The notes under the pieces: generated by a model
The model's input: only the letters and a program-made list of their open reading frames with translations
What the model was told of the DNA's origin: nothing
The model's database searches: none
Translations under genes and position numbers: made by a program
Shown: piece by piece, positions 33,945 through 45,560 of the stretch
How the letters are laid out: each line of letters opens with the position of its first letter
Position numbering within the stretch: position 1 is the first letter of the stretch
Assembly: GCA_021464415.1 (NCBI GenBank)
Contig: CM038469.1
Span: 27,087,736 to 27,151,735 of the forward strand
DNA length: 64,000 bases
Reading direction: 5' to 3'
Origin: Lonicera japonica
Taxonomy: Eukaryota > Streptophyta > Magnoliopsida > Dipsacales > Caprifoliaceae

Positions 33945-34190
33945 CCTTTTTCAACCAAGAGGAAGGGGGGCCTTTTTCGATTCTACTTGACTTGATTTTG
34001 ACTTAATAATGAGGGGTAGAAATAAGAAAATGCAATAAAAGAAATAAGTACAACAAGAGCACCGCCTTATTTGCCATTCCTTTGGTGGTCTTGCGCCTAA
34101 GTTGTAGAAATTTGATAAAACCATTTGAGAAGCCTCTTTAATTAGATGTTTCATTATTATAGGGCGGCCCCTTCGGGTATGGTTGTTAAA
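33945..34190. other. stretch unlike its surroundings, possible organelle-derived insert
   Basis: It is richer in G and C than its neighbours, with runs such as GGGCGGCCCCTTCGGG and CACCGCCTTATTTGCC. It reads like plastid or mitochondrial spacer DNA. I could not identify an organelle gene in it, so this is a guess. Confidence 0.25.
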
Positions 34191-34359
34191 TATATACATA
34201 CATACAAATGGAAAATTTTAGGTGCGAATTAGTCCGTACGAATTTATTTTTTTTATGACGGTTTTGCATCATAAAAAACGCTTCCCAAATGATTTTATGT
34301 CGGAAAACCGTCGAAAAAGGACCAGTCTGTAAAGATTGCTCCGTACCATAAACGGATCC

Positions 34360-34393
<34 letters not shown>

Positions 34394-34399
34394 ATTATT

Positions 34400-36180
34400 C
34401 ATACGATACCATCTAATGTTGTTTAAGATTGATGATAATTGATATTTTAGTGTTGAATTATAGTACCCAAAATATCGAATATATATTCATTGATCCGTCT
34501 CATTTTGAGTCTTGATTTGAATTTAATATTTTTGAAGAAGGATTTAAATTAAACACTAACTTAGACTCAGGTAGTTAAAAATGTGAGGATTCATGTTCGA
34601 GTTCTTCCCTCCTTTTCTTTCAACTACTTGAATGATTGAAACCACAACTTAATTCTATACTATTGCGTCCCCAAACAAGAATGGAGCACTTTTAATTTGG
34701 GCCATCAAAAGTAAATCTTTAACACTACATATGGTACCCCCAACTAAAAAGCATCAAGCTGTTGAAAAACATGCGACAATTAATATAGAAGTACAGTTAA
34801 CTTGGTACATCTAAGGGAAAGGCACTGGCGTCCCTTGGGGCCGGGGGTGGGGGGTGTTTGTGAATGACCCTCCTTAAGATTTAGAATTTTAAAACTTATG
34901 TAGATAAATTTATATTTGATAGCATCTAAGTATAAGGGGCAAAATTTCATGAGCCATTTAAAATTTTATACTTTGAAAATTATTAAACTCACTTTGCACA
35001 GTTGCACACAAATCTACCCTGTTTCATTTTTTTCGCTATTGTTCATATTTGCTATTTGCACACAAATATGAATTCGCTTTTATTTCCCCCTTTTTTTCTT
35101 AACCAGGTAGCGTCCAGTCTATCTTTCGCACACCTCAAATAATCTTTTTTTGCAGCATAAACCATATTTATTGCTGGTAACAAAATATTTTTACAGCTGC
35201 ATGCCGAGGTTTGACCTGAAAAGTTACTAGTCAACTCTAGAACTGATCTCAAGACGATAATTGCAATTCAAATACTTTACTATTCATCTGTTACACCACG
35301 TGATTTGTATAATGGGATATTGAAAAATAAGGCTTCTATGAAAAAGTTTTCTACAAAAGAACCGGGCAATAATATTTTTGTAAATTAAGGGTCTAAATCT
35401 AACAAAACTCCAAAACGAGTGTAAAATTAACTTTGCAGTATATTTTTAAATTGTATTTTTTATGGAATAATGCAAAATGAAGTTTGCACTACATATTTTT
35501 TTAGATATTATTGTAAATAAGTGTTTAATTAATTGATTGTAGTTTAGAATAATTTTCACAAATTACATATTCAAAACCTATTTATTAATAAAATGCATAT
35601 AATAATTTTTTTGAAGTTATGCAAAGTTAAGTTTGAACACCTTATTTTCTAAAACATTAGTACACATTTGTGTTTATTTTACATTGTTTTAAAGTTTTAT
35701 GAATGAAACAAAAGAATATACTTGTTAAAAAAATATAAACACATCATGCAAAACAAATTTATATTAAATTTTTTTAATTGCAAAGTTAAGTTGGCACTCG
35801 GTCAAACTCCTTATTTTAAAATACAATTAATAAATAAGCTCTTATATCAAAATGATACTGATATTTAAGCTCTTATTTATAAAAAATTATTATTCATCAA
35901 TCTCTTTACAAAATATATTATCACACAAGACGTTTTACGTAATTTTCATTTTGTACAATTGTTATATAGGGAATATATTGTGAGTGGGATTGAACCGGCC
36001 AAAGTCTTTCCATCGTGACTGAGTGGACTTGAAAAAGAAATTTCAATTGCCTTAATTCGTAGACCAGAAGTCAAGCTCGTGCTCGTCCTCCTTGTTACGT
36101 TGTGAAATGAAACGGTAATTCAAAATCACGCGTTCACACTTCAGACATATGCCATTGTAATTGGGTGAGACTATCGACAC
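34400..36180. repeat. diverged copy 1 of a large repeated unit
   Basis: Landmarks shared with 38450-40330 and 41240-43580 are TTGATATTTTAGTGTTGAA, CAACTAAAAAGCATCAAGCT, and TTACGTTGTGAAATGAAA near 36095. No coding sequence is seen. Confidence 0.5.
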
Positions 36181-36479
36181 ACTTTAAATTTCTCTGTAAC
36201 ATTCTCACATTAATTAAGTATAATAGAATCGAGTATTTGTGTATTGAATCGATACTAAAGAGCTAAATATGTGTACATTACTCAATATAATAAAGTCAAG
36301 TCAGTGTATTTTTTTTGTTTTCAACAATATTTCGGTCCTATTGGTCTAATTAAATGATTACATATTCGATTCTTTTGTACCGAGCCAATGCGGGGAGTGT
36401 TATAAAGAGATATGGGGTATGTTAGTAGCCCCACCCTTATAATTTGATAACTTTTTTAGTTTTTTTCTTCCTCAAATTA

Positions 36480-37370
36480 ATAAAAAAATTGAAATATCTT
36501 AAATTAATAATTCTATTTTTTTAGGACGTGACTAATATACCAAGTTTTATAATAAAAAATAATTCATAATAATTAATTATCACATAATAACGGGACATTT
36601 TAAGATAAAATTTCATACATATAGTCCAAAAAAAATTTAAATTGGAGATAATACCGGTACAAGGTTGGATTCATGGGTACAATAAATAGCATCAAAGCAA
36701 GGTTAGAATTTCAAGCCCGCATGAGAAAATCCATAGCTTGGGGTGGTGGCTATGATGGAGCACTGGCACCGCAGTGCCGATAAAAGACCAAATGGAGCGC
36801 GATAACTCTCAATAGATTAAGTGGACTCTCGACGGAGCAAATGGACCATACTAAATAGGTCTTGGCCCAAGGTGGAGGTTGTGCGGATGAATGTTGAACG
36901 GTGGTCTACACATGGAATCCACGGGTGGAGAATGGTGGCTCTCAATAGAGCGGATGTACTCTTGATGGAGCAATGGCACTGCAGTGCTGATAAAAGACCA
37001 AGTGTAGCATAAGTGGCTCTCGATAGAGCATGTGAGCTCTCGATGGAGTTAAAAGTGGAGTCTGTGAAGACTGATGTTGACACATAGATTTGATTCAAAG
37101 ATAGAAATTGTTGAGAATAGTTGGCTCAAACTATTGTCCCACATGAAAAAAAAATGTAAATAAATAAGGTAGTATAACCACATAATATATAACAAGGCCT
37201 TTTAGGATAAACCCCACACATGTGGACCAAATGCATTTAAGTTGGGGACAATATTATTATTATTATGTGTGCAGACTGATGGCTTGACCTGTTTGGATGG
37301 TCCGGGTGATTATCGTTACTATGTGTGAATCGATGGTTCCAGCCCGGATGCAATGAATACAACAATTACA
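36480..37370 (+). mobile_element. TRIM-like small LTR element
   Basis: The right LTR (about 37107-37370) starts TGTTGAGAATAGTTGGC, has AACTATTGTCCCACATG and ends GAATACAACA. A decayed left LTR (about 36480-36686) aligns with its second half (CACATAATAACGGG; TTAAATTGGAGATAATA). A PBS-like TAGCATCAAAGCAAGG at 36687-36702 follows it, close to the tRNA-Met type TGGTATCAGAGCCAAGG. The interior (about 36740-37060) is a short tandem array around CTCGATGGAGCAATGGC. No protein is encoded. No clean target duplication was found. Confidence 0.55.
36740..37060 (+). repeat. tandem repeat inside the TRIM-like element
   Basis: GATGGAGCAATGGCACTGCAGTGC with GATAAAAGACCAA occurs twice in full (from about 36754 and 36964). 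Shorter TCTCGATAGAGC pieces lie between and after. ORFs at 36817-37098 on both strands come from it. (Key part: GGCACYGCAGTGC.). Confidence 0.6.
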
Positions 37371-37457
37371 TATGTTGAAAATAGTATTCACCATAAAATT
37401 AATTACCAAGGTTAAAATGGAATTATCAATTTAAAGTGAGAGTACGAAATTTATATG

Positions 37458-37580
37458 GGGTTGAGACTTACTTAGTTGGTTAGAGTTGTGTTGTATACGT
37501 TACACGAAGACAATGATTCAAGTCCTTCTACCCGCACATTTTCTTTCTTGGACCCGGTTCTTGTTGGCCACTTATATTAA
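37458..37580 (+). mobile_element. tRNA-derived SINE-like sequence, copy 1
   Basis: A tRNA-like head has an A box around TTAGTTGGTTAGAG and a B box GATTCAAGTCC. A tail CTTGGACCCGGTTC and an A-run at about 37570 follow. The direct repeats at its ends are not clear. Confidence 0.55.
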
Positions 37581-38449
37581 AAAAAAAAAGAATTTAACTT
37601 CAATCCCCTTTAATTTCAAATTATAATAACTTACACAAAAATTCCTTTGTATATAAATAAGTTATTTTTTATTATTATTATAAAAACTCTAGTCAAGATC
37701 CATAACAAAATTTAATTAGAGAATGGCAATAGTGGGCTACATGATATTCCTAAAATATAATCTAGTATTGTTTTAAATTATGCGTTTCACCCAAACTTTA
37801 TCCCACCATACATGGTGATTTTTGATATTTTAGGGTATGTTTGATTGCCAAAGTTTTTCATAAAAAACTTGGTAAAAGATGAAAAATGTGTACTTTTCCA
37901 TCTTTTATGTGTGTTTGATTGCCTAATTATCTAGGCAAAATAAGTTTCACCTAATTTCTTAGTACAAGTGCATAATGCATAAAAGTAAGAGCTTATTTTT
38001 TAAACCTACCCAAAAAAAGTCCCCGAAAGAAACAGTAAGTTCCGACGATAGCTAAGGTGCCCTTAAAAAGAGATGACTTTGAGGAGTAGTGAAGCCAAAG
38101 TCCCTTTGATCAAAAAGTCCAATTTTAGGTAAAATGGACAGCATAAGCAATCAAAAAACAAAGGGTGTGTTTGAGTTAGAAAATATATCATTATTACAAG
38201 GATTGGCTTTTTTTTCTAAAAAGTACATATTTTTCACCTATTTTCCTTGTAAAAAGGAAAATATTTTCTTTGGGGGGGGCTAGTTTTTATTCAATCACGG
38301 TTTTCGAACAACATCTTTAATTGAATTACATATAATTAAATTGCCTAGAATATGAATATTTTCTACCATAATTCCATACTCTCAATCAAACAAGATCATC
38401 CGACTTAAAATTATGTAAAAAAAAATAAAATTTTTTCTATAGTACCAAA

Positions 38450-40330
38450 TTTTCCGGTAAGTTGAACAAACACACTACATTCATTCTGTCTCATTTTAAA
38501 AATCTTGTTTAAATTTAGCACTTCTAAAGAAAAACTTAAATAAATTCCAACTCAAACTCAAGTCCGCTAAAAGCGAGAGTATTCACAAAAGCATAACTTC
38601 TAAACTATTGGGATGCAAGGTTATGTGAACACCCCCGTACCCACCCACCCACCCAAAAGAAATAATAATAATGGGTCCCTTATTTGAGATGCGGAAATTA
38701 TATCTTTAGGTCTAGATAATACCTCCAACTAAAAGGCATCAAGCTGTCTGAGAAAATATGGGAAAATATAGAAACAGAAATGAATTGGTACATCTGACTG
38801 AATATGATAATCACATTCACCAAGTAACAAGACAATATAGAAGTACACATGACTTGATACATTAGATTGAAAGATAATCACTGATTGACAAAATAATTAG
38901 TTTTAAACATGTTAATGACTCTTCTCTAATTATCTAGTTCACTACAAACTAACGATATATTCAGGTTTAGACAGACTGATACTGTAACACAGTCTATGCT
39001 AATTTTTTTTTTAATGTTAGTTCACTCTTTTAAAAAATTAAGAATCCGTTGAGGGAGCTTCTTACGTTGCGTTGTGGTGGAATGACAGGATTCAACCTTT
39101 ATTTTACTCGTTGGAATTCAAATGGTTCAGGAGGTGTTGGACTGGGAGGTTATTGTTCATATGTTACGCCGCGATGTGTACAATGGAGCCTGTTATGAAT
39201 AAAAGATTTAAAGAACGGAAGTGGTGATTCTAAGTTGGACTTGAAGGAGAACATTTTTTTTCCCAAAAGACAACATGACGAGAAATCAATTGGAAATAGG
39301 ATCCCAACATCAATTTACACTTAGATGCAGTGGAGTAACAAGCACAACCGAAGACTCGTGTTGTAATCAGGAGAGGTACATGAAGTCCTCTTTGTTTCGA
39401 TGTGAAATGAAATGAAAGGAAATGGTCATTTAAAGTCAAGCTCGTGTCCGAAACTTCGTGTTCAGCTTTCAGACATATGTTATAAGAGTGGGACATTTTT
39501 TTTTGTCTCAAATTAATAATCTCATTTTTCTTTTTCGAAGTCTTTTTAACTATGTTAAAATAAATTATATTTTTTATAATTGATTACATTAAAATTAGTG
39601 ATATATTTTTTTGAAAAGTACCATTCTCATATCTATTTAAGATGACAGGAGTACGAGACTATTTTATCTTAGAACAATTCTCACCGGGGCTTATTAATTA
39701 AGGGCACCTAATATTTTTATTCCAAAAATCAGATTAACAAAAAGTTTAATTTTTTTTTAAAAAATGCCAACTCCGTTTGACAAGTGGTGTTATGAATATA
39801 CACATGGTAGTCCAAAATAGCCATACAATACATACACATACACACTTTTGTACAAGTTATGAAATATGAAAATATGTTTTTGCCATCAAATGGTGAACAT
39901 GCTGACAATAATATTCCAGGTTTAGGGATACGTTATTATATACATTTTTTTTGAAGCCTTGAAACTTATCCTAAACTTCCATTATAAAAACTTGTTTTGG
40001 TTATACAGTGTTAAAATGTACACATTATTTAAGCAATCTATCACCGACAGTATAAATATAATTCGGTAAGTCGTGTTCGAGTGAGTTATTGATTACCAGT
40101 ATCCCCATTTCGATAACATGTTAGTGATATTGTGTCTTTATCTCGATCGCATCCTACTAATAATAGTGCATTAAGTCCGCCACATATCGCCGATACATCG
40201 AAAAACAATTGACACTGTGTTGCTGAATCAAACAAGCTTTGGGGTTTAACCAATCAAGACTTTAACAAACTATTTTGTTAACAAAACAGACTTCGGGTTT
40301 TTTGTTTATTTATTTATTTTTGAACAAGCT
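38450..40330. repeat. copy 2 of the large repeated unit
   Basis: In order it holds CTCATTTTAAAAATCTTG, CCTCCAACTAAAAGGCATCA (38720), TTCACTACAAACTAACG (38938), GAAATGAAAGGAAA (39410), ATGAAATATGAAAATATG (39860) and AACAAGCTTTGGGGTTT (40230). A Stowaway-like MITE end (ATGACAGGAGTACGAGAC, about 39640) lies inside. No gene is seen. Confidence 0.65.
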
Positions 40331-40403
40331 TTAATTCATATGATTTATTTTTTATTCTCTTAGCACAAGTCTTAATTATCCTTGCTATAAATTTAACCCC
40401 AAT

Positions 40404-40495
40404 CTTTTGGGGTCGAGACTTATCCAGTTGGTTAGAGGTGTGTTGTAAATTACACAAAGACAATGGTTCAAGTTCACTCACCCACACTTTTTTTT
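40404..40495 (+). mobile_element. tRNA-derived SINE-like sequence, copy 2
   Basis: GGGGTCGAGACTTATCCAG, GGTTAGAGGTG and a B box GGTTCAAGTTC match the head at 37458. The tail CTTGGACCGGTTTA is also shared. Confidence 0.55.
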
Positions 40496-40499
40496 TCTT

Positions 40500-41240
40500 G
40501 GACCGGTTTAGATTGAAAGATAATCTTGTAATTAGTTTTAAACAGTTAATGACCTTCTCTAATTATCTTTCACTACAAACTAACGTATAAGGTTTAAGAA
40601 GAACACAGTTTAATTTTTTTTTAATGTTAGTTCTTTTTAAAAAATTAAGAATCCGTTCTTCTTACGTTGCATCCCTTTATTTTACTTTAATTTTATTGTT
40701 CAAACGCCGCGATTATTGTTATATTTTCTAAGACTTGAAATTTTTTTTTTCACAAAAATGCAGTCCTTTCCATCCTCTTTGTATATAAAAAAAGTATTTA
40801 AAGTCCTTTCCGAAACTTTTATTAAAAATCTTTTTTTTTGTCTAAATTAATATTCTCATTTTTTTTTCAAAGTCTTTTTAAGTTAAAATAAATTATATTT
40901 TTTATAATTGATTACTAGAATATTTTTTTGAAAAGTACCATTCTCATATCTATTTAAGAAATACGAGACTTAATTAGAAAATTCTCACCGGGGCTTATTA
41001 ATTAAGGCAATATTTTTATTCCAAAAATCAGTTAACAAAAAGGCCAACTCCGTTTGACTGGTGTTATGAATATACATGATATTCCTAAAATACACACTCA
41101 TTATGAAATATGAAAATATGTTTTTGCTAGTATTGTTTTAGGTTTAATTATTATATACATTTTTTTTGCGTTTCCTAAACTTCCATTATAAAAACTTGTT
41201 TTGGTTATACAGTGTTAAAATGTACCAAACTTTACCGACA
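40500..41240. repeat. copy 3 of the large repeated unit, shortened by many small gaps
   Basis: The order of blocks is the same as in 38870-40020. Short pieces of 2 to 30 bases are missing at very many places, while the bases that remain are nearly identical to that copy. Confidence 0.6.
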
Positions 41241-43580
41241 GTCCCAGCATACACGATGATTCTTGATATTTCAGTGTTGAACTATAGTACTTAACAAAGT
41301 TCAATATGCATTCATTATGTCTCATTTTAAAAATCTCGTATGAATTTAGTACTTTAAAAAAACATCCTTAAATAAATCCACCTCAAACTAAGTCATTAAA
41401 AGCGAGAGTATTCATAAAAGCATAACTTCTGGCATTTTAAAAATCTCGTTAATTTAGTACTTTAAAAAAAATATCCTTAAATAAATCCACCTCAAACTAA
41501 GTCGTTAAAAGCGAGAGTATTCATAAAAGCATAACTTCTGGCATGTTAGGTTATGTACCCCCAAAAATAGAATAATGGGCCCCTTATTTAAGACACATAA
41601 ATTATTTCTTTAGGACTAGATAATACCTCCAACTAAAAGGCATCAAGCTATTTGAGAAAATATGGGAAAGTATAGAAACACAAATGAATTGGTTCATCTG
41701 ACTGAATATGATAATCACATTCACCATGTAACAAGACAATATAGAAGTACACATGACTTGATAATTAGTCTTAAATATGTTAATAGATATTATTGAAGAT
41801 TTAGCTTAATCCTATTTTTATTTGATTTTATATTATCCAATTTTTAATTAGCTTTGTATTGTTCAATTCCTAGTTGAATTTGTATTATCCAATTTCCAAT
41901 AAGTTTTGGTTTTTGGCAATCCTAAAACCATAGCCTATAAATAAAATCCTTGTTATAGGTTTTATTTGTGAGTTGTATTGTATTGTTTACTAGCTAGATT
42001 AGAGAGTATATTTAAGATATAATATTGAGAGTTCTAATTGGTGGTTAGGGTTTACTTTGTGCGTTGTATTCGGAATTAGTCTTATCAATAATAGCTATAT
42101 CCGGTAAATTAGTGGCGGTTTTGTCGATACCACCTAATTGTTTGCGTGCTTGGTTAGTTTTTTTCTTCCTTAATCTCTTATTTCTCGTATTACTTGAATG
42201 TTAGTGGTACTTGTTTATTTAATTATTGTACACATAATTGTCCGGTCAATTCTACGCTTGTGATAATGCTTGTTCTAACATTATCGTAACACAACAATTC
42301 TCTAATTATCTAGTTCACTACAAACCAACGACGTACTCAGGTGTGGACAGACCTGGTGCTGTAACTCTCAGTCCATGCCTTTTTTTTTTTAATATTAGTC
42401 CACTCTTTCAAAAAAATCTTAATCCGTTCTTCCTACGTTACAATTTCAACTTTTATTTTACTAATTCAAATGCTTTATCGTTTATCTGTTATGCCATGAT
42501 ATATACGATTGTTATGAATATTTTCAAAGTTGGACTTGAAAGATATTTTTCAATTGCGTTGATTTACACTTAGATGCAAACAAGCTTGTGTCCATCCTCT
42601 TTTTTACGTTGTGAGATGAAATGAAAGGAAATAGTCATTTAAAGTCAAGCTTGTGTCCCTAAATTCTCTTTCTTGGGGAAAAAGAAAAAGAAATCATGTT
42701 CAGTTTTCAGAAATATCTTATAAGAATGTGATATATTTTTTTTTGTCTCAAATTGATAATTTATTTTTTTTCCGAATCTTTTTAATTAGGTTAAAATAAA
42801 TTATATCTTTTATAATTAATTGATTTTGTTAAAATTAATGATTTTTTGAGAAGTATCATTCTCATAGCTATTTAAGATGGAGGGAGTACAAGACTCAAAT
42901 GCTTTATTTTAATTAATCTTAGAACAATTTTTAATGAACTAAATAAGGGCACCTAATACTTTTATCCCAAAAATCACATTATAAAAAGTTTAATTTTTTT
43001 AAACAAGGCCACTTCCGTTTGACAAGTGGTGTTATGAATACAAATATACATATACAGTAGCCCAAAATACCCATACAATAAATACATATACACACTTTTG
43101 TAGAAGTTATGAAATATGAAAATATGTTTTTGCCGTGAAATAGTGAACATGACAATATTCCAGCTGGTTTAGGGATACATTATTACATGCATTTTTTTTT
43201 TCTTGAAGCTTTGAAATTTAACCTAAAACTTCCATTAGAAAAGAACTTGTGTCAGTTGTACAATGCTAAAATGTATAAATTATTTTAGCAATCTGTTACC
43301 GAGTGTATAAATACAATTTGGCATGTCGTGTTTGAATGAGTTATTGGTTGCCAGTAACCCTTTTTTAATAACATGTTGATGATATTGTATCTTTATCTCG
43401 GTCACATTGTACTAATAATAATACATTAAGTCGTCCACATATCGCGGATGGATCGAAAAAACAATTGACTACGTGTTGCTGAATCAAACAAGCTTTGGGG
43501 TTTGAGCAATCAAGACTTTAACAAACTATTTTGTTAACAAAACAGACTTTACGGATTTTATTTATTTATTTATTTTTAAA
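41240..43580. repeat. copy 4 of the large repeated unit
   Basis: It carries the same landmarks as 38450-40330 (for example 41628, 42314, 42618, 43100 and 43487). A direct duplication of about 110 bp (CATTTTAAAAATCTCGT to AAAGCATAACTTCTGG) occurs at about 41320-41545. An extra block lies at 41787-42296. Confidence 0.65.
41787..42296 (+). mobile_element. possible solo LTR inside repeat copy 4
   Basis: This block is absent from the other copies. It starts TATTGAAGATTTAGC and ends CGTAACACAACA, and contains CCTATAAATAAAATCC and a CCGGTAAATTAGTGG region. These fit a Copia-type LTR. I could not find a clear target duplication. Confidence 0.45.
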
Positions 43581-45200
43581 CAACTATATGGTTGAGCACA
43601 AGAGAAAAAATAAGGGAAAAATATTTGGGTAGCCCAATATTTGTTATATTTGACATAAAAATAAAAGATGCACTTAGCGCCCTTGTACTTAAAAAAGGGG
43701 TGATTTTATTTATATCTGCGATTTTTTGTAATTAATCCACTTTTAAAAATTGAGAAGTATATACACCGATTAAAATTAATTTATAATTGTATTTTTTGCT
43801 TTTAATTTATATTCTTAATCAAAATTTACTTCCATATTAATTGATTTCCTATTTTCCTTTAAGGTTTTTTAAAATCTTTCATTAAAAATACTAGTTTAAC
43901 TTATTAGTAGTTGATCGATGAAAATATAAACCCTAAAATCATATTAATTTAAACTTACAACAATGAAAGATCTTTTGCCAACGAGAAAATTGAACAATAT
44001 TTTGCAATATGAAGAAGATTCCACAATAGAATGAATTAACGCGACATTGGAAGTTGAGAAAAAATTATGAATTAATGTTGAGCATGGTTTATTTCTATTG
44101 CAATCCTCTAATAGAGTAAAGACTTGAATGTTCAATGGTTTGTCTATTGTAATTTTGTTTTCTTAATGAATTTATACATTGAAATTATATTATTATTTAA
44201 AATACGGTAAAAAAAAACTTAATTTTGGATACAACATTAAAACTTCAGTAGAACCCGACTTAATATCTAATGTTGGATCTAAAACTAATATATTGTCTTC
44301 GTAAAATCTCTATAATACAAAAATTGCCTGGTAGAAAAACTTAGTTTCGGTTACAACATTATAAACCCCAGCATAACTTAACTTAATATCTAATATCAAA
44401 TCCAAAACTAATATGTTGTCTTGGTAAGATCTGTATAATAAGAAAATTGAATGGTCGAAAAACTTAATTCCGGTTACAACGTTACAAACTTCACCATAGC
44501 TGGAAGATGAAATCCCATCGAAAAAGGTTCGTGTTGAAAATTGTTGGGTGGAAATGGAGAGCTAGAAGATGAAGTGCCAGAGGAAGTTGTTTGCTTTTTT
44601 GCTTTTCATCTTTACTAATTCTAATTTTCCTTTAACTTTTTAGAATGTTATATTTTTATTTACTTAATTAAAGTGAATGTACTTATTAATTTAGTGGATA
44701 TTTTAATATTAAATGATTAATAAAATATTATTTATAAAAATTAAATCAATAATTTTTTTGTAAGTCTTTCCACACTTGCTGATTAATTTATTAAGCAACA
44801 CGGATTAACTTAATAACGTAAATTAATTGCAAGAAATCGCGGAGAAAAACAAAATCCCCTAAAAAAGCACCTCATCTTGAATTACGAATTTCATTTTTTT
44901 TTTTTTTATCACATCGTGAATTAAGAATCCAGTGTTCTCCTTTTTAAATATTCTAACTAAGAATCCAATTTCTACAATAAATAAATATTTATTTATTTAT
45001 TTTTAAAAAGAAAAGTCTAGTTCTCCCCCTTTAACTATAAACAACAAAAGTCCACCCCGAAAATCACCTTGATGAAATTCAAACATAAGAAATCCCATGT
45101 CTAAATAGATATCTCCCCAACTAGACTAACTCAGTTACTCAAGTCCAATTTTCACTCTTTACATCATACTCAACATATAGATCTCATTAATTAAACTAAA
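43581..45200. other. AT-rich intergenic stretch
   Basis: No gene is seen. A duplicated block of about 110 bp, including ACTAATATRTTGTCTTSGTAA, occurs at about 44215-44330 and 44335-44450. Confidence 0.4.
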
Positions 45201-45223
45201 ATAAATGTAACCCATAAAAATAT

Positions 45224-45229
45224 AGTCAA
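45224..45229 (-). promoter_or_regulatory. W-box core upstream of the WRKY gene
   Basis: The minus strand reads TTGACT, about 330 bases before the start codon. WRKY factors bind TTGAC[C/T], and many WRKY genes are controlled by other WRKYs. One hexamer can occur by chance. Confidence 0.3.
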
Positions 45230-45560
45230 AAAAACCAAATGGGAAGTTTGAAATTAGTACGGAGAGTGTAAAAGACATTATTATATTCCTTCCGTTCATA
45301 AAGGGGTTGGTGTAATTCAACTATATTCACAACACAAGCAATTACACTAATTAAAGAATCTTCAAAATAAGCTAAAATGACAGAGTCTACGCCCAAGTCC
45401 TCTCTCTTTTTTCTCTCTTTCTCTATCTATACATCTCATATTGATACCCCACCCGACCCTCTTTGTCTTCTGTTCTCAACATATCATACTTCCATCATCT
45501 CCATGGGCCCATAAAAATTATCATTTCCTCGTAGCCGTCACTACTCACTAAGCATTAGCC

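Noticed and set aside
33736..33995. Open frames on both strands with 12-residue repeats
   Set aside because: They arise from a 36-bp tandem repeat whose period is a multiple of three.
37458..37545. tRNA gene
   Set aside because: A and B boxes are present but the cloverleaf does not close well, and an LTR-unrelated tail with an A-run follows. It fits a SINE head better.
39230..39511. Minus-strand open frame of 93 codons
   Set aside because: It lies in the large non-coding repeat, and the frame is not kept in the other copies.
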